Assembly (NCBI GenBank): GCA_000771265.1
Contig: JDUB01000005.1
Coordinates: forward strand, 62,001-126,000
Direction: 5' to 3'
DNA length: 64,000 bases
Source: Bifidobacterium thermophilum DSM 20210
GTDB lineage: Bacteria; Actinomycetota; Actinomycetes; Actinomycetales; Bifidobacteriaceae
The first letter of the stretch is position 1; the number at the start of each line of letters is the position of its first letter. Under the pieces are notes generated by a model. It saw nothing but the letters and a program-made list of their open reading frames with translations, was not told the origin of the DNA and ran no database searches. A program made the position numbers and the translations under genes. This document shows, one piece after another, positions 34,617 through 45,822 of the stretch.

Positions 34617-35243
34617 TCACTGCCTGTTGTCGTTACGGATCAGTCCCAGTCCCTGATGTGCGTAGATAAGCCCTGCGAGCCAGTACAACGCGATGCCCCA
34701 GATGCAGATGGCCAAGGCAACCAGATGCAAGGTCAATGTTGCCGGATTTCTCCAGATATCGGCGAAAATCAGCAACACGATCGCCGTCATAAGCAGAGCC
34801 GTGCCCGTCTTTCCCACGAAATGGACCGGCAGGGGCCCATACCCGTGCTGCGCGAGCATCACGATGAGGACTCCCATGAGCAAATCCCGCATACCGACGA
34901 CGATTAACACCCACCATGGGATGACATGGGCGATGCCGAGGGCGAGGATACTGCAGAAAATGAGTAGCCGGTCAGCGATAGGGTCGAGGATCTGTCCAAG
35001 TTTGCTTACCTGGTTGAATTTCCTTGCGATGACTCCGTCAAGCCCGTCGGACATGGCCGACAGGGCGATGATGATCAACGAGGCGACCATCTCGTGTTTG
35101 GACACCAAGACGGCAATCACTGGGATTGAGATAATCCTCAAAACGCTGATGCCATTGGGCACCGTGAATATCACGTCGCGTGCTTCAGGGCTGTACTGCT
35201 CCCCTGAGGTGTTGGAATGCGTGTGTGTATCGCTCATATACAC
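34617..35243 (-). CDS. pgsA: CDP-diacylglycerol-glycerol-3-phosphate phosphatidyltransferase
   Basis: 208-aa membrane enzyme of phospholipid synthesis. The CDP-alcohol transferase motif is complete: D66-x2-DG-x2-AR-x8-G83-x3-D87-x3-D91 (SDGLDGVIARKF, GQILDPIADR). Several spans follow. The start may be the Met at residue 1 or 3. It heads the DUF881-sbp-garA-ftsR run, with three bases between it and the first DUF881 gene. Related phosphatidylinositol-phosphate synthases cannot be fully excluded. Confidence 0.88.
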   Translation of the reverse strand: MYMSDTHTHSNTSGEQYSPEARDVIFTVPNGISVLRIISIPVIAVLVSKHEMVASLIIIALSAMSDGLDGVIARKFNQVSKLGQILDPIADRLLIFCSILALGIAHVIPWWVLIVVGMRDLLMGVLIVMLAQHGYGPLPVHFVGKTGTALLMTAIVLLIFADIWRNPATLTLHLVALAICIWGIALYWLAGLIYAHQGLGLIRNDNRQ

Positions 35244-35251
35244 CGGGGACT

Positions 35252-36103
35252 TCAGATACGGGATGCCTGGAGTGCGGTGACGATGATACCGCGGGCGCCG
35301 ACCTCATAGAGCCGATCCATCAGTTGATTGACCTTTTCACGCGGCACCATGACGCGCACGGCTGCCCACTGCTTGTCATGTAGCGGGGAGATGGTCGGGC
35401 TCTCGAAGCCCGGCGTGACCTCGACCGCAGCTGCGACTTTCGAGACGGGGATATCGTAGTCCATGAGCACGTACCGCTGTGCGGTCAAGACGCCTTGGAT
35501 GCGGCGGCCCAGGATGGTCAGGCGCTCGTCGTTCTCCGTGACACGCGGGGAACGGATGAGGATGGCTTCCGAGTGCAGAATCGGGTCGGCGAACACGCGC
35601 AGGCCGGCATTGCGCAACGTCGTGCCGGTGGAGACGACATCTGCGATGAGATCGGCGACACCAAGCTGCACGGATGATTCGACCGCGCCGTCAAGGTGGA
35701 TGATATCGGCGTGGATTCCGCGGGCCTTGAGATAATCGTCGACCAGCTTGTCATAGGAGCTGGCAACGCGCTTGCCATCGATGTCCTCAAGACGGTTGAT
35801 CGGCGATTCCGCGGGAGCTGCGAACCTGAACGTGGACGCACCGAACCCGAGCGGCATATGCTCGACGGCCTCGGTGCCGGAATTGAGCAGCAGATCGCGG
35901 CCGGTGATGCCGACGTCGATGGTTCCGCGGCCCACGTACACGGCGATGTCCAGCGGGCGAAGGTAGAACAGCTCGATATCGTTATCGGGGTCTTCGACGA
36001 CCAACTGCCGTGAGTTGCTGCGCAGGCGGTACCCTGCCTCGGCGAGCATGTTCCAAGCCGGTTCCGACAGCATGCCTTTGTTTGGCACGGCAATCCTTAA
36101 CAT
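35252..36103 (-). CDS. hisG: ATP phosphoribosyltransferase
   Basis: 283-aa long-form HisG, first enzyme of histidine synthesis. The N-terminus [20 protein letters not shown] and [21 protein letters not shown] are characteristic; the C-terminal ACT-like regulatory domain (about 205-283, [20 protein letters not shown]) indicates feedback inhibition by histidine. Follows hisE by 40 bases. Confidence 0.96.
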   Translation of the reverse strand: MLRIAVPNKGMLSEPAWNMLAEAGYRLRSNSRQLVVEDPDNDIELFYLRPLDIAVYVGRGTIDVGITGRDLLLNSGTEAVEHMPLGFGASTFRFAAPAESPINRLEDIDGKRVASSYDKLVDDYLKARGIHADIIHLDGAVESSVQLGVADLIADVVSTGTTLRNAGLRVFADPILHSEAILIRSPRVTENDERLTILGRRIQGVLTAQRYVLMDYDIPVSKVAAAVEVTPGFESPTISPLHDKQWAAVRVMVPREKVNQLMDRLYEVGARGIIVTALQASRI

Positions 36104-36143
36104 ATTTCCTCCCTAATTGCTGCGGTTCCCGAAGACAGGACGC

Positions 36144-36407
36144 TCACAGGTTCTTGTAGATGTCTTCCAGTGTGATGCCCCGATCGATCATCATGACCTG
36201 AAGATGGTAGATCAACTGGCTCATCTCTTCCGCAGTGCGTTCCGCTCCTTCGTATTCGGCAGCGATCCACGTCTCCCCGGCTTCTTCGACGATCTTCTTG
36301 CCGATGAAGTGCGTGCCTTTGTCGAGCTCGCCGACGGTGAGTGAACCTTGAGGGCGGGTCTGGGCTTTCTCGCTGAGCTCCTTGAACAGTGATTCGAAGG
36401 TCTTCAC
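36144..36407 (-). CDS. hisE: Phosphoribosyl-ATP diphosphatase
   Basis: 87-aa HisE, which hydrolyses phosphoribosyl-ATP. The family signature [20 protein letters not shown] and a following [15 protein letters not shown] helix are present. Adjacent to hisG; the separate cyclohydrolase HisI is encoded 7 kb away beside trpE, so HisIE is not fused. Confidence 0.95.
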   Translation of the reverse strand: MKTFESLFKELSEKAQTRPQGSLTVGELDKGTHFIGKKIVEEAGETWIAAEYEGAERTAEEMSQLIYHLQVMMIDRGITLEDIYKNL

Positions 36408-36453
36408 TTGTTGGTCTCCCTATGTTGTCTGTTGTTGCGTGCAGTGCGGCCGG

Positions 36454-37119
36454 TTATGCCCGGTATGCCGCCTGTGCTTTCTCACGGATTGATTCGATGG
36501 CTGCGGCGGGATCTTCGGCACCGTACACGGCGGAACCTGCGACGAGCACGTCGGCGCCCGCATCGGCGACGATGTGCGCGGTCTTGGGGCTGACTCCCCC
36601 ATCGACCTGGATGTGGGTATCCAGACCGCGGCGGGTGATTTCATCGCGCAAGCGACGAACCTTGCCCATCTGGTTGTCAAGGAACTTCTGGCCACCGAAG
36701 CCCGGTTCCACGGTCATGATCAGAACCATGTCGAACTCGTCAAGAATGTCGAAAATCGGCTCGACGGGCTCAGCAGGACGAACCGCGAAGCAAGCCTTGC
36801 AGCCCATGTCACGCAGTTGACGGGCCAAACGCACCGGCGCATGTGTGGCGCCCATATGGAAGCTCACCGACGCCGCGCCGAGCTTCGCATACTCCGGAGC
36901 CCAGCGGTCCGGATCCTCGATCATCAGATGCACGTCGACCGGCAGGTCGGTAACCTCGCAGATACGCTTGACGATTGGCTCGCCCAAGGTGAGGTTCGGC
37001 ACGAAATGGTGATCCATCACATCGACGTGGACGAGATCGGCATTGCTGATCGCTTTGAGGTCACGCTCGAGATTGCAAAAATCGGCGGACAGGATGCTAG
37101 GTGCGATTTGAATACTCAT
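36454..37119 (-). CDS. rpe: Ribulose-phosphate 3-epimerase
   Basis: 221-aa TIM barrel interconverting ribulose 5-phosphate and xylulose 5-phosphate, central to the bifid shunt. Start at 37119 gives [34 protein letters not shown] and [12 protein letters not shown] hold catalytic and phosphate-binding residues. Longer upstream readings overlap the lgt gene region and do not look like Rpe. Ends 46 bases before hisE. Confidence 0.95.
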   Translation of the reverse strand: MSIQIAPSILSADFCNLERDLKAISNADLVHVDVMDHHFVPNLTLGEPIVKRICEVTDLPVDVHLMIEDPDRWAPEYAKLGAASVSFHMGATHAPVRLARQLRDMGCKACFAVRPAEPVEPIFDILDEFDMVLIMTVEPGFGGQKFLDNQMGKVRRLRDEITRRGLDTHIQVDGGVSPKTAHIVADAGADVLVAGSAVYGAEDPAAAIESIREKAQAAYRA

Positions 37120-37196
37120 AATACCCATTCTATGGAGTACGGCTGACGATGACGAACCGGGAGCCGGAAGATGGACACGGCCCGCCGCCAGGCAGG

Positions 37197-38096
37197 TCAT
37201 GCCTCGATTGTGCTGGCTTCCAGTTCGGTCTGGGTACGCAAGCGTTCCGCAAGCAGCGAACTGTCTTTTCCGCGCCGTTGCAGGATGACGAAGGCGATGG
37301 CGCCGAGGACGAACACCACCATGGATACCCATACGTTGATCCTCACGCCGAGGAACTCGTGAGCGAAATCAATGCGCAGGCATTCGATCCATGTGCGTCC
37401 GGCGGTGTACCACATGACATACAGCGCGAACAGGGATCCGCATTTGAGGGTGCGGTACGCCTTGTGCCCGATCCACACGAGCAGTGCGGCGCCGATGAGA
37501 TTCCAAATCATCTCGTAGAGGAAGGTCGGGTGGAACAGAGTGCCTGTCGGACAGGTCGAGCCGTCGTAGCATTGCTCCATGCTGCCGATGGCGGTTCCCG
37601 CGGTGTTGAGTTTCAGCCCCCAAGGAAGAGTGGTGGGCGCTCCGTACAGTTCCTGGTTGAACCAGTTGCCCAGACGCCCGATTGCTTGGGCGACCAAGAG
37701 CCCCGGTGCCACGCAATCGGCGAGCAAGGCCATCGGGTAATGCTTGTGTCGGCACCATGCCCATGCAGCCAAGGCACCGAAGACGACACCTCCCCAGATG
37801 CCCAGTCCGCCGTTCCAGATGCGGAACATCTCGACCCAATCGCCGTTGGGACCGAAGAAGCGTTCCGGCGTGGTGATGATGTGGTACACCCGCGCGCCGA
37901 TGATGCCGGCCGGCACAGCGCACAGCGTGATGTCGAGAATCTGGTCGAATGTGCCCCCGGCATGCCTCCACCGGTTCGTGGTGATCCACACCGCGCATAT
38001 GATGCCGGCGAGGATGCACAGCGCGTAGAAATGGACGGTCACCGGGCCGACGGTGAACTGCGAAATCGACGGGGACGGGATATAAGCCAGTGTCAT
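37197..38096 (-). CDS. lgt: Prolipoprotein diacylglyceryl transferase
   Basis: 299-aa membrane enzyme that attaches diacylglycerol to lipobox cysteines. The Lgt signature region [16 protein letters not shown] is present, with about seven spans starting [17 protein letters not shown]. It serves lipoproteins such as that at 56405. Lies downstream of the trp genes and upstream of rpe. Confidence 0.95.
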   Translation of the reverse strand: MTLAYIPSPSISQFTVGPVTVHFYALCILAGIICAVWITTNRWRHAGGTFDQILDITLCAVPAGIIGARVYHIITTPERFFGPNGDWVEMFRIWNGGLGIWGGVVFGALAAWAWCRHKHYPMALLADCVAPGLLVAQAIGRLGNWFNQELYGAPTTLPWGLKLNTAGTAIGSMEQCYDGSTCPTGTLFHPTFLYEMIWNLIGAALLVWIGHKAYRTLKCGSLFALYVMWYTAGRTWIECLRIDFAHEFLGVRINVWVSMVVFVLGAIAFVILQRRGKDSSLLAERLRTQTELEASTIEA

Positions 38097-38192
38097 GATT
38101 CCTTGATGGTAGTAGACGATGGAGATAACGTGCCGATGTGGCGGATTGGCGCGCGTCGTGGGCGGGCAATTACTCCCGGGCTGTCTTTGCTC

Positions 38193-38238
38193 CTGCTGTA
38201 CTGCTGTATTACATTACTGAAATACAGCAGTACAGCAG
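38193..38238. repeat. 18-bp perfect inverted repeat upstream of lgt
   Basis: CTGCTGTACTGCTGTATT (38193-38210) and its exact reverse complement (38221-38238) enclose a 10-base loop. Each arm is itself a tandem of CTGCTGTA. It lies about 97 bases upstream of the lgt start. No T-run follows on either strand, so an operator is as likely as a terminator. Confidence 0.7.
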
Positions 38239-38282
38239 CTTAGGTCGGCTGTGACCAGGCGAGGATACGGAACGAATACCAC

Positions 38283-38316
38283 AGGACCCCACCAAGCATC
38301 ACCTTGGTGGGGTCCT
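38283..38316. terminator. Hairpin downstream of trpA
   Basis: Perfect 14-bp stem AGGACCCCACCAAG / CTTGGTGGGGTCCT with a 6-base loop, 60 bases after the trpA stop. T-run is poor, but strength and position support termination of the trp transcript. Confidence 0.7.
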
Positions 38317-38376
38317 ATCATTGGCGCGGGGGTACGTGAAGGCGGGCCGACCGACCGAGCGCCTCAGCGCATGGTG

Positions 38377-39249
38377 TCAGTGCCGCGCGTTGTGGATGCC
38401 CTCAGCGAGCTCCTCTGTTTTGGCTGCCAACGCTGACAGGCCTTCGTCGAGCGGCTTCGGGGTGCGTGCAGAATCATCGAGCAAGGTGTGCACCAACGCG
38501 GAACCGACAATCACGCCATCCGCATACGATCCGACCTGTGCGCCCTGCTCGGGGGTGGACACGCCGATGCCGACGCATACGTTCTGTGCGCCGGCATCCC
38601 TGGTCCGGGCGACGAGACGCTCCGGGGAGGCGGACAGGGTCGTGCGCTCGCCGGTGACGCCCATACGGGATGCGGCATACACGAAACCGCGTGCGTTCGC
38701 CGCGACGATGCGCAGACGCTCATCCGAAGTGTCTGGAGACACCAAGAAGATTCGATCGAGACCGTGTCGGTCAGACGCCTCTATCCATTCACCGGCTTCG
38801 TCGGGAATCAGATCAGGCGTGATAATACCTGCGCCACCGGCGTTCTCGAAATCGGTCGCGAAACGTTCCACACCGTAATGGAAGATGAGATTCCAATAGC
38901 TCATAACCAGCGGCACGCCGCCAGCGTTCGCCACGGTTTCCACCGCTTTGAACACGTCGGCGATGCGCTCGCCGTTGTCGATTGCGATTTTCGACGCCGC
39001 TTGGATGACCGGGCCATCCATCACCGGGTCGGAATACGGCAGGCCGATTTCCACGGCGTTGACGCCATGGCGGACCATCGTGTCGAAGGCCTTGAGCGAG
39101 TATTCGGAATCCGGGAAACCATACGGCAGGTATCCGATGAACGCGGGCTCGTCGCGCTTCCTGAAGTCATCGAACATCGCGCGGGTCTTGCTCGGTTTAT
39201 GGCTGATGCCGAGAGGCTGTCCTGAAGGGGTTGTTGCGGGGTTGGTCAT
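38377..39249 (-). CDS. trpA: Tryptophan synthase alpha subunit
   Basis: 290-aa TIM barrel that cleaves indole-3-glycerol phosphate. Typical segments: FIGYLPYGFPDSEYSLK near the N-terminus, VEIGLPYSDPVMDGPVIQ with the catalytic Glu and Asp region, and GIGVSTPEQGAQVGSYADGVIVGSALV binding phosphate. Starts three bases after the trpCB stop. Confidence 0.96.
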   Translation of the reverse strand: MTNPATTPSGQPLGISHKPSKTRAMFDDFRKRDEPAFIGYLPYGFPDSEYSLKAFDTMVRHGVNAVEIGLPYSDPVMDGPVIQAASKIAIDNGERIADVFKAVETVANAGGVPLVMSYWNLIFHYGVERFATDFENAGGAGIITPDLIPDEAGEWIEASDRHGLDRIFLVSPDTSDERLRIVAANARGFVYAASRMGVTGERTTLSASPERLVARTRDAGAQNVCVGIGVSTPEQGAQVGSYADGVIVGSALVHTLLDDSARTPKPLDEGLSALAAKTEELAEGIHNARH

Positions 39250-39252
39250 CGT

Positions 39253-41346
39253 TCACTCTCCATCTACGCTCGTGCCGTGTGCGCCGTTGGCTTCCAGCGC
39301 CTTGCTTTGTTCATCGGTCAGATAGCCGAACCATTTGCCGGCTGTGGCCACGTCCTTGTCTCCTCGTCCAGAGATGTTGACCACAATCACCGGATTGGTG
39401 TACCCCTTCGCCTTGAGATCGGCGGCAGCCTTATAGGCGCCTGCGACTGCGTGGGAGCTTTCGATGGCTGGGATGATACCTTCGGTCTCGCACAGATCTT
39501 TGAACGCGCTCATCGCTTCGTCATCGGTGGCATACGAGTACTGTACGCGGCCGATGTCCTTGAGCCACGCGTGCTCGGGGCCGACGGAGGCGTAATCAAG
39601 GCCGGCGGAAATCGAATACGTGTTCTTCGTCTGTCCTTCGGAATCTTCCAGCAGATAGGATTCAGCGCCTTGGAACAGGCCCAGATCCGCCGCCCCCGGG
39701 GTCAGACGTACGGCGTGCTCGCCCGATTCGATGCCGTGGCCGCCGGCTTCGAACCCGTACAGGTTGACACGGGGGTCATCGAGAAAGGCGTTCATGATGC
39801 CGATGGCGTTCGAACCACCGCCGACGCAAGCGCAGATCGCATCCGGATGGTCGATGCCGTAGATGTCCTTGAGCTGTTCCTTGGCCTCCTCGCCGATGAT
39901 CTTCTGGAAGTCACGCACGATGGTTGGGAACGGGTGCGGCCCGCAGACCGTGCCGAGCAGGTAATGCGTGGTCTCCACGTTGGTGACCCAGTCTCGCAAC
40001 GCTTCGTTGATGGCGTCCTTGAGAATACGCGATCCTTGAGTTACTTCGACAACCTCGGCACCAAGCAGCCGCATACGCGCCACGTTCAGCGCTTGGCGGC
40101 GGGCATCGATTTGGCCCATGTAGATGCGGCACTTGAGGCCGAGCAATGCGCAGACCGTTGCGGTCGCGACACCGTGCTGGCCGGCGCCGGTCTCCGCGAT
40201 CACGCGGGTCTTGCCCATGCGCTTGACCAGCAACGCCTGGCCCAACGCGTTGTTGATTTTGTGGGCACCGGTGTGGTTGAGGTCCTCACGCTTGAGGAAG
40301 ACACGGGCGTTGAGTCCGGTCTTCTTGTTGAGTCGTTCGGCGAAGCGCGGGGCCTCGGTGAGTTTCGAAGGACGGCCGACATATTGTTCGTTGAGCCGCT
40401 TGAGCTCTGCCTGGAACGCCGGATCGGCTTTGGCTTCGTTGTAGACGCGCTCGAGCTCGTCCAACGCCCCAATCAACGCCTCCGGAACGAATCGGCCACC
40501 GTACTTGCCGAAATACGGGCCCTGATGTTGTGATAATGGTGTGGATTCTGAGGCTTTCACGCGTTCTCCTGTCTGTATTAGCCTGCGCACCGCCGCGGTA
40601 TGGTCGTCAGCGGTCGCGACACCTTCACCGACCAGCACCGCATCGGCGCCGGCCCGCGCGTAATCCTCGAGTTCTACACTGCCGAACACGCCGGATTCCG
40701 CGACTTTGATGACATCATCAGGCAGATCGCCGGCAAGTTCCTGATACTTGCTGACATCCACCTGAAGATTTTTGAGATTGCGGGCGTTGATGCCGATGAC
40801 CTTCGCCCCCGCATGGCGCGCACGGTCGATTTCCTCACGCGTATGGGTTTCGACCAGTGCGGTCATGCCCAAATCGTGGGTGAGCTTCAGCAGCTGGACG
40901 AGGCGGTCATCGTCAAGCGCCGCGACGATGAGGAGCACCAGATCCGCTCCATGCGCCCTGGCTTCCCAGATCTGGTATTCATCTGTGATGAAGTCCTTGC
41001 GCAACACCGGAATATGCACGGCTTGGCGCACCTGGTCGAGATCGGCAAGGCTGCCGAGGAATCGACGCCCTTCCGTCAACACGGAGATTGCGCTTGCTCC
41101 CCCGGTCTCGTATTCGCGTGCCAGCGCGGCCGGATTGGGAATATCGGCCAGATGCCCTTTGGACGGCGATGCGCGTTTGATTTCCGCGATGACCGGTATG
41201 GCATCGGCGCGTTTGAGCCATTTCGTGGCGTCAAGTGCCGGCGTCCTCGTCTCCGTGAGCCGTTTGAGCTCATCGAGCGGCGTGCGTTGCGCACGTTCAT
41301 GCATGTCTTGTGTGGCTCCTGCCACAAGATCGTCAAGTACTGACAT
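39253..41346 (-). CDS. trpCB: Fused indole-3-glycerol-phosphate synthase - tryptophan synthase beta
   Basis: 697-residue fusion covering consecutive steps of tryptophan synthesis. Residues 1-265 are TrpC ([50 protein letters not shown]); after a short linker, 285-697 are TrpB ([16 protein letters not shown], the PLP lysine in [11 protein letters not shown] at about 363, and the glycine loop [10 protein letters not shown]). Start at 41346 has GGAGG upstream. Such a fusion is known in bifidobacteria; it could channel indole-glycerol phosphate with TrpA, whose gene is next. Confidence 0.95.
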   Translation of the reverse strand: MSVLDDLVAGATQDMHERAQRTPLDELKRLTETRTPALDATKWLKRADAIPVIAEIKRASPSKGHLADIPNPAALAREYETGGASAISVLTEGRRFLGSLADLDQVRQAVHIPVLRKDFITDEYQIWEARAHGADLVLLIVAALDDDRLVQLLKLTHDLGMTALVETHTREEIDRARHAGAKVIGINARNLKNLQVDVSKYQELAGDLPDDVIKVAESGVFGSVELEDYARAGADAVLVGEGVATADDHTAAVRRLIQTGERVKASESTPLSQHQGPYFGKYGGRFVPEALIGALDELERVYNEAKADPAFQAELKRLNEQYVGRPSKLTEAPRFAERLNKKTGLNARVFLKREDLNHTGAHKINNALGQALLVKRMGKTRVIAETGAGQHGVATATVCALLGLKCRIYMGQIDARRQALNVARMRLLGAEVVEVTQGSRILKDAINEALRDWVTNVETTHYLLGTVCGPHPFPTIVRDFQKIIGEEAKEQLKDIYGIDHPDAICACVGGGSNAIGIMNAFLDDPRVNLYGFEAGGHGIESGEHAVRLTPGAADLGLFQGAESYLLEDSEGQTKNTYSISAGLDYASVGPEHAWLKDIGRVQYSYATDDEAMSAFKDLCETEGIIPAIESSHAVAGAYKAAADLKAKGYTNPVIVVNISGRGDKDVATAGKWFGYLTDEQSKALEANGAHGTSVDGE

Positions 41347-41448
41347 GGTTCCTCCAGAAGTTGTTCCCAAGACTAACGATTCAGACGTGTTATTCCACAG
41401 GGATTCCCGCATGCCGGTACATCGGCGTGCGCGTGGACGTGTCGCAGC

Positions 41449-43035
41449 TCATCCCCGCACATGACGTGGATCCTCGGGTTGCAGCGAACGCAATTGCGCG
41501 GCAATCTGGATTGCTTCGACGCTCGCCTCGGCTTTGTTGCGTGTCTCCTGCCACTCGTTGGCCGGCACGGAGTCCAGTACGATGCCGGCGCCCGCTTGCA
41601 CCGAGGCCTGATGGTCGCGGATGAAGGCGGTGCGGATGGTGATGGCCATATCCATGTTGCCGCTGAAATCGAAGTATCCGGCGGTTCCACCGTAAATACC
41701 GCGGTCCGCAGGTTCGAGCTGGTCGATGATGTCAATCGCCTTGGGCTTCGGCGCTCCTGAAAGCGTGCCCGCCGGGAACGCCGAGGTAAAGACGTCGAAT
41801 ACGGTCTTGTCTGGGCTGACCGTGCCGGTCACCGTCGAACAGATGTGCATGATGTGGCTGAACCGTTTGATATCCATCAGGGAGACGACTTCCACGCTGT
41901 CGGGGACGCATACGCGGCTCAGATCGTTGCGGGACAGGTCGACAAGCATGATGTGCTCGCTGCGTTCCTTCGGATCGGCAAGCAGTTCCTGCTCCAGACG
42001 GGCGTCCTCTTCTGGGGTGGCGCCGCGGGGCCGCGACCCTGCAATCGGGAAGGTCATCGCATGGCCGTCGTCCACTTTGATCAAGGTTTCCGGGCTCGAG
42101 CCGACGACATTGAAATCACGGCCCTGTGCGTCCGTCAACGCGAAAAAGTACATGTACGGGCTCGGATTGAGCGTGCGCAACACCCGGTAGACATCGATCG
42201 GATCGGCTGGGGAATCAATGTCGAGACGCTGCGAGATGACGACCTGGAACACGTCCCCGTCGATGATATGCTGCTTGGCGCGTTCGACCGCGCGCTCGTA
42301 CTGGTCCTTAGGCGTACGGAACCTAAGTTCCGGCTTGGGAACGCTCGGGTCGAGGACATTGACCCGGGATTCGCCCTCGGCGGGGGTTGCGGCCTTGCAT
42401 TCCATCGTGTTCAGACGCTCGACGGCGCGATCGTAGGCGAGGTCGGCACGGGCAGGCGAATCATCCATGTTGACGGCGTTCGCAATCAGCCACACCGATC
42501 CGTTCACATGGTCGACGACGGCGATATCGGTGGCCAGTGCCAGCACTGTTTCCGGCTGACCGGTCTCATCGGGCGCGTTCGCGCTGAGCGTGGGCTCCCA
42601 ATGCCTGATGGCATCCCAGCCGACCGTGCCGACCAGCCCACTGGTCAGGTTCGGCAGCCCCTCGACGTTGGGCGCCTTGAGCGCTCGCAGAGTGGCATGC
42701 GCGACTTCGGCGACATCGCCGCTCGTAGGGATGCCTTTGGGCACGGTGCCCAACCAGCTGGCTTGACCGTGGTCGGAACGCAATTGCGCCATGGAATGCA
42801 CACCGATGAAGCTGTACCGGCTCCACGATCCGCCGTATTCCGCGGATTCCAGGATGAACGTGCCGCTTGCTCCACCGGCGAGCCGTTCGTAGAATCCCAC
42901 GGGTGTCAGTGAATCGGCGAGCAGCCTGCGCACAATGGGAATGACGCGGTACCCTTGGTCGGCCAGCTCGTGGAATTGGCGGCGGTCCGGCCAGGTTTCG
43001 CCCCATCTCAGGTTGGTTACACTGCACGTGCTCAT
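41449..43035 (-). CDS. trpE: Anthranilate synthase component I
   Basis: 528-aa TrpE making anthranilate from chorismate. The N-terminal part has the tryptophan feedback pocket motif [19 protein letters not shown], so allosteric control is likely retained; the chorismate-binding domain starts near 245 ([20 protein letters not shown]) and includes [16 protein letters not shown] and [14 protein letters not shown]. Start at 43035 overlaps the hisI stop by four bases. The glutamine amidotransferase TrpG and TrpD are not nearby. Confidence 0.96.
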   Translation of the reverse strand: MSTCSVTNLRWGETWPDRRQFHELADQGYRVIPIVRRLLADSLTPVGFYERLAGGASGTFILESAEYGGSWSRYSFIGVHSMAQLRSDHGQASWLGTVPKGIPTSGDVAEVAHATLRALKAPNVEGLPNLTSGLVGTVGWDAIRHWEPTLSANAPDETGQPETVLALATDIAVVDHVNGSVWLIANAVNMDDSPARADLAYDRAVERLNTMECKAATPAEGESRVNVLDPSVPKPELRFRTPKDQYERAVERAKQHIIDGDVFQVVISQRLDIDSPADPIDVYRVLRTLNPSPYMYFFALTDAQGRDFNVVGSSPETLIKVDDGHAMTFPIAGSRPRGATPEEDARLEQELLADPKERSEHIMLVDLSRNDLSRVCVPDSVEVVSLMDIKRFSHIMHICSTVTGTVSPDKTVFDVFTSAFPAGTLSGAPKPKAIDIIDQLEPADRGIYGGTAGYFDFSGNMDMAITIRTAFIRDHQASVQAGAGIVLDSVPANEWQETRNKAEASVEAIQIAAQLRSLQPEDPRHVRG

Positions 43036-43454
43036 TGCTGTTCCTGCTCCTTTGTGCGATATCCAACGACCACCGGCAGCGGACCGCCCTGTTCGAAGCA
43101 TGACCTCTTGCCGGTGTGGCATGCCGCTCCGACCTGATCGACCTCGACGAGGATGGCGTCGCCGTCACAATCGAGATTCAGCGCCTTGACATACTGGACA
43201 TGTCCGGACGTGTCTCCTTTGCGCCAGTATTCCTGTCGTGAGCGGGACCAGAACGTCACCCGCCCGGTGGTGAGTGTGCGTCTGAGAGCCTCATCGTTCA
43301 TGTAACCGACCATTAGCACTTCACGCGTGTCGTATTGCTGGATGACTGCGGCGACAAGTCCTTTGTCGTCGCGTTTGAGTCTTGCGGCGATCCTTGGATC
43401 GAGCACGGTGCTGTTGTCGTATCGCGGCTGTGGATCATTGCCATTCGATGCCAT
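43032..43454 (-). CDS. hisI: Phosphoribosyl-AMP cyclohydrolase
   Basis: 140-aa HisI of histidine synthesis. Motifs [38 protein letters not shown] and the metal-binding [15 protein letters not shown] are all present. Start at 43454 ([13 protein letters not shown]) has GGGAG eight bases upstream; longer frames overlap the preceding spacer. Coupled to trpE by ATGA overlap, placing histidine and tryptophan genes in one transcript. Confidence 0.94.
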   Translation of the reverse strand: MASNGNDPQPRYDNSTVLDPRIAARLKRDDKGLVAAVIQQYDTREVLMVGYMNDEALRRTLTTGRVTFWSRSRQEYWRKGDTSGHVQYVKALNLDCDGDAILVEVDQVGAACHTGKRSCFEQGGPLPVVVGYRTKEQEQQ

Positions 43455-43647
43455 GGGTTTCGCTCCCTGTCTGTTGGCTTGTTGTTGGGATGTCATTGTC
43501 GCCAAGCATCGGCGAGGGATTTCCCTTCCGCCGGTGCGGAAAGCGGGTACTGAAGAAAACATGAGAGAAACTCCGGGATGGTGGACTGGCCTGATTGCGT
43601 TATGGCCATATCCGGATGTCTCAGCGTATTCTCGGAATGCTGTTGGG

Positions 43648-44418
43648 TCAGCGAACCGTATAGCCGGCCTTGCGCAGCTCGGCTTTGACTTCGCCAATCG
43701 TCATCTTCCCGTAATGGAAGACTGACGCTGCGAGGACCGCATCGGCTCCGGCCTCGATGGCGGGTGGGAAATCCTCCACCTTGCCGGCACCGCCGCTGGC
43801 GATAATCGGTATGGTGACCTGCGAACGCATCGCACGGATCATCTCGAGATCGAATCCGTTCTCGGTTCCATCAGCATCCATTGAGTTCAGCAGTACTTCG
43901 CCTGCTCCAAGTTCCTGGGCCCGGCGGGCCCACCACAACGCGTCGATGCCGGTGGAATGGCGGCCGCCCATGGTCGTCACTTCGAAACCGGACTGCGTGT
44001 GCTGCTCGCCGCGTTCGCGACGCGCATCCACAGAAAGCACTAGGACCTGGCTACCGAAACGCTGGGAGATATCGCTGATCAGCGTCGGATTGTTGATTGC
44101 GGCCGTGTTGACACTGACTTTGTCTGCGCCGCATCGCAAGAGCTGGTCTACATCGTCGACGGAACGGACTCCACCACCCACGGTAAGCGGGATGAACAGT
44201 TGCTGGGCCGTCCTGTTGACGACGTCGAACATGGTGCGACGATGCCCTGTGGAGGCGGTCACATCGAGGAAGGTGAGCTCATCTGCGCCCTGACGGTAAT
44301 ATTCGGCTGCAAGTTCCACTGGATCACCTGCATCGCGGAGATTCTCGAAATGCACGCCCTTGACCACACGACCTGCGTCGACGTCGAGGCACGGAATAAC
44401 GCGAACCGCCAATGCCAT
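43648..44418 (-). CDS. hisF: Imidazole glycerol phosphate synthase cyclase subunit
   Basis: 256-aa TIM barrel that, with HisH, forms imidazole-glycerol phosphate and AICAR (the substrate of PurH in this window). The start [21 protein letters not shown] with catalytic Asp, and [13 protein letters not shown], are diagnostic. Separated from hisI by 193 bases. Confidence 0.96.
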   Translation of the reverse strand: MALAVRVIPCLDVDAGRVVKGVHFENLRDAGDPVELAAEYYRQGADELTFLDVTASTGHRRTMFDVVNRTAQQLFIPLTVGGGVRSVDDVDQLLRCGADKVSVNTAAINNPTLISDISQRFGSQVLVLSVDARRERGEQHTQSGFEVTTMGGRHSTGIDALWWARRAQELGAGEVLLNSMDADGTENGFDLEMIRAMRSQVTIPIIASGGAGKVEDFPPAIEAGADAVLAASVFHYGKMTIGEVKAELRKAGYTVR

Positions 44419-44535
44419 TTGCGACTCCTTGTGTGAAGGGTGAAGCTTGCCTACACGTCACACCATAGCCGTTGGGCTAGAGCAATCCGGCGGTTCGTCT
44501 CACGAAGTGGGCGAGCAATCCGAATTCGGTTCGTC

Positions 44536-45732
44536 TCAAGCGGTTTTCCTGTATTTCGCTGAAAGCTGCCCGCACGCGCCGTCGATATCTTGCCCACGGG
44601 TGTCCCGCAGGGTCGCCGTGATGCCTGCGTGGTGGAGGATGTCAAGGAATTGGCGCTCGTCTTCCGGTTTGGACGCGGTCCACTTCGATCCCTCGATAGG
44701 GTTAAGCGGAATTGGGTTGACATGCGCCCAATCATCGCCGTAGTGATTCAATCGTTTCGCGAGTAGTCGGGCATGTTCCGCCTGGTCGTTGATTCCCCGC
44801 ATCAGTGCGTATTCGATGCTCACCCGGCGTTTGGTCGCCAGATAATAGTCATGAGCGGCATCGAGCACCTGTGTGGTGTTGAACCTGCGGTTCATCGGGA
44901 CGAGTTCATCGCGCAGCTCGTCGCTGGGGGCATGCAGCGACACCGCAAGACGGACAGGCAGCCCCTCTTGGGCGAGTTTTCGAATGCCGGGCACGACGCC
45001 GACCGTTGAGACGGTGATGTTGCGTGCGGAGATGCCGAACCCCTCCGGAGGCATCGCGCTGATCTGCCGGACCGCGCTGATGACGGAACGGTAGTTGCCC
45101 ATCGGCTCGCCCATGCCCATGAACACGACATTGCTCAATCGGCATGGACCGCCGGTGATGCCGCCGTCGCGAGCGGTTTTCGCCGCGATGCGCACCTGCT
45201 CGAGAATCTCGCCGGTCGACATGTTGCGCGTCAGTCCGAGCTGACCGGTGGCGCAGAATGGGCAGCCCATCCCACAACCGACCTGGCTTGAGATGCACAA
45301 GGTGGTGCGACTCGGGTATCGCATGAGCACGGATTCAATCATGGCCCCATCGAACAAGCGCCACAGCGTCTTGATTGTCGTTCCCTCGTCTGCGCTCTGG
45401 TGCGTGACCTCATGGATGAGTTCCGGGAAGAACGCCTCCTGCGCGGTGGCGCTGAGTTTCGACGGAAAATCGGTGAATGATTCGACATCCGCGTCGAAAT
45501 GCGCGAAATAGTGGTTGGCGAGCTGCTTGACACGGAATTTGGGCATGCCGATGGCCTTCGCCGCAGCCACGCGTTCCTCGGGGCTCATATCGACCAGATG
45601 AACTGGCGGTTTGCCGCGCCGGGCATGGTCCTTTGCGAGCACATCGCGGAATGCGCCAGTGGTGCCTCCGGGTGTGATACCGGTTTCCGGTGTCTGACCC
45701 GAGTTCACATCGCCGTCATCGTGCGTAGCCAT
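44536..45732 (-). CDS. rlmN: Dual-specificity 23S rRNA/tRNA adenine C2-methyltransferase RlmN
   Basis: 398-aa radical-SAM methyltransferase. The Cx3Cx2C cluster site is CGMGCPFCATGQLGLTRNMS; RNVVFMGMGEP-like VVFMGMGEPMGNY and the C-terminal catalytic cysteine region TLRDTRGQDIDGACGQL follow. Around 40 N-terminal residues precede the usual family start. Confidence 0.95.
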   Translation of the reverse strand: MATHDDGDVNSGQTPETGITPGGTTGAFRDVLAKDHARRGKPPVHLVDMSPEERVAAAKAIGMPKFRVKQLANHYFAHFDADVESFTDFPSKLSATAQEAFFPELIHEVTHQSADEGTTIKTLWRLFDGAMIESVLMRYPSRTTLCISSQVGCGMGCPFCATGQLGLTRNMSTGEILEQVRIAAKTARDGGITGGPCRLSNVVFMGMGEPMGNYRSVISAVRQISAMPPEGFGISARNITVSTVGVVPGIRKLAQEGLPVRLAVSLHAPSDELRDELVPMNRRFNTTQVLDAAHDYYLATKRRVSIEYALMRGINDQAEHARLLAKRLNHYGDDWAHVNPIPLNPIEGSKWTASKPEDERQFLDILHHAGITATLRDTRGQDIDGACGQLSAKYRKTA

Positions 45733-45822
45733 ACATGCTCCTGTCAGTTGTGTTGCTTGCTTCTTGTATTGCGGGCGTACTCATGGAATGCTGTCATTGA
45801 TGATGCCGACCGGCGTATCAGG

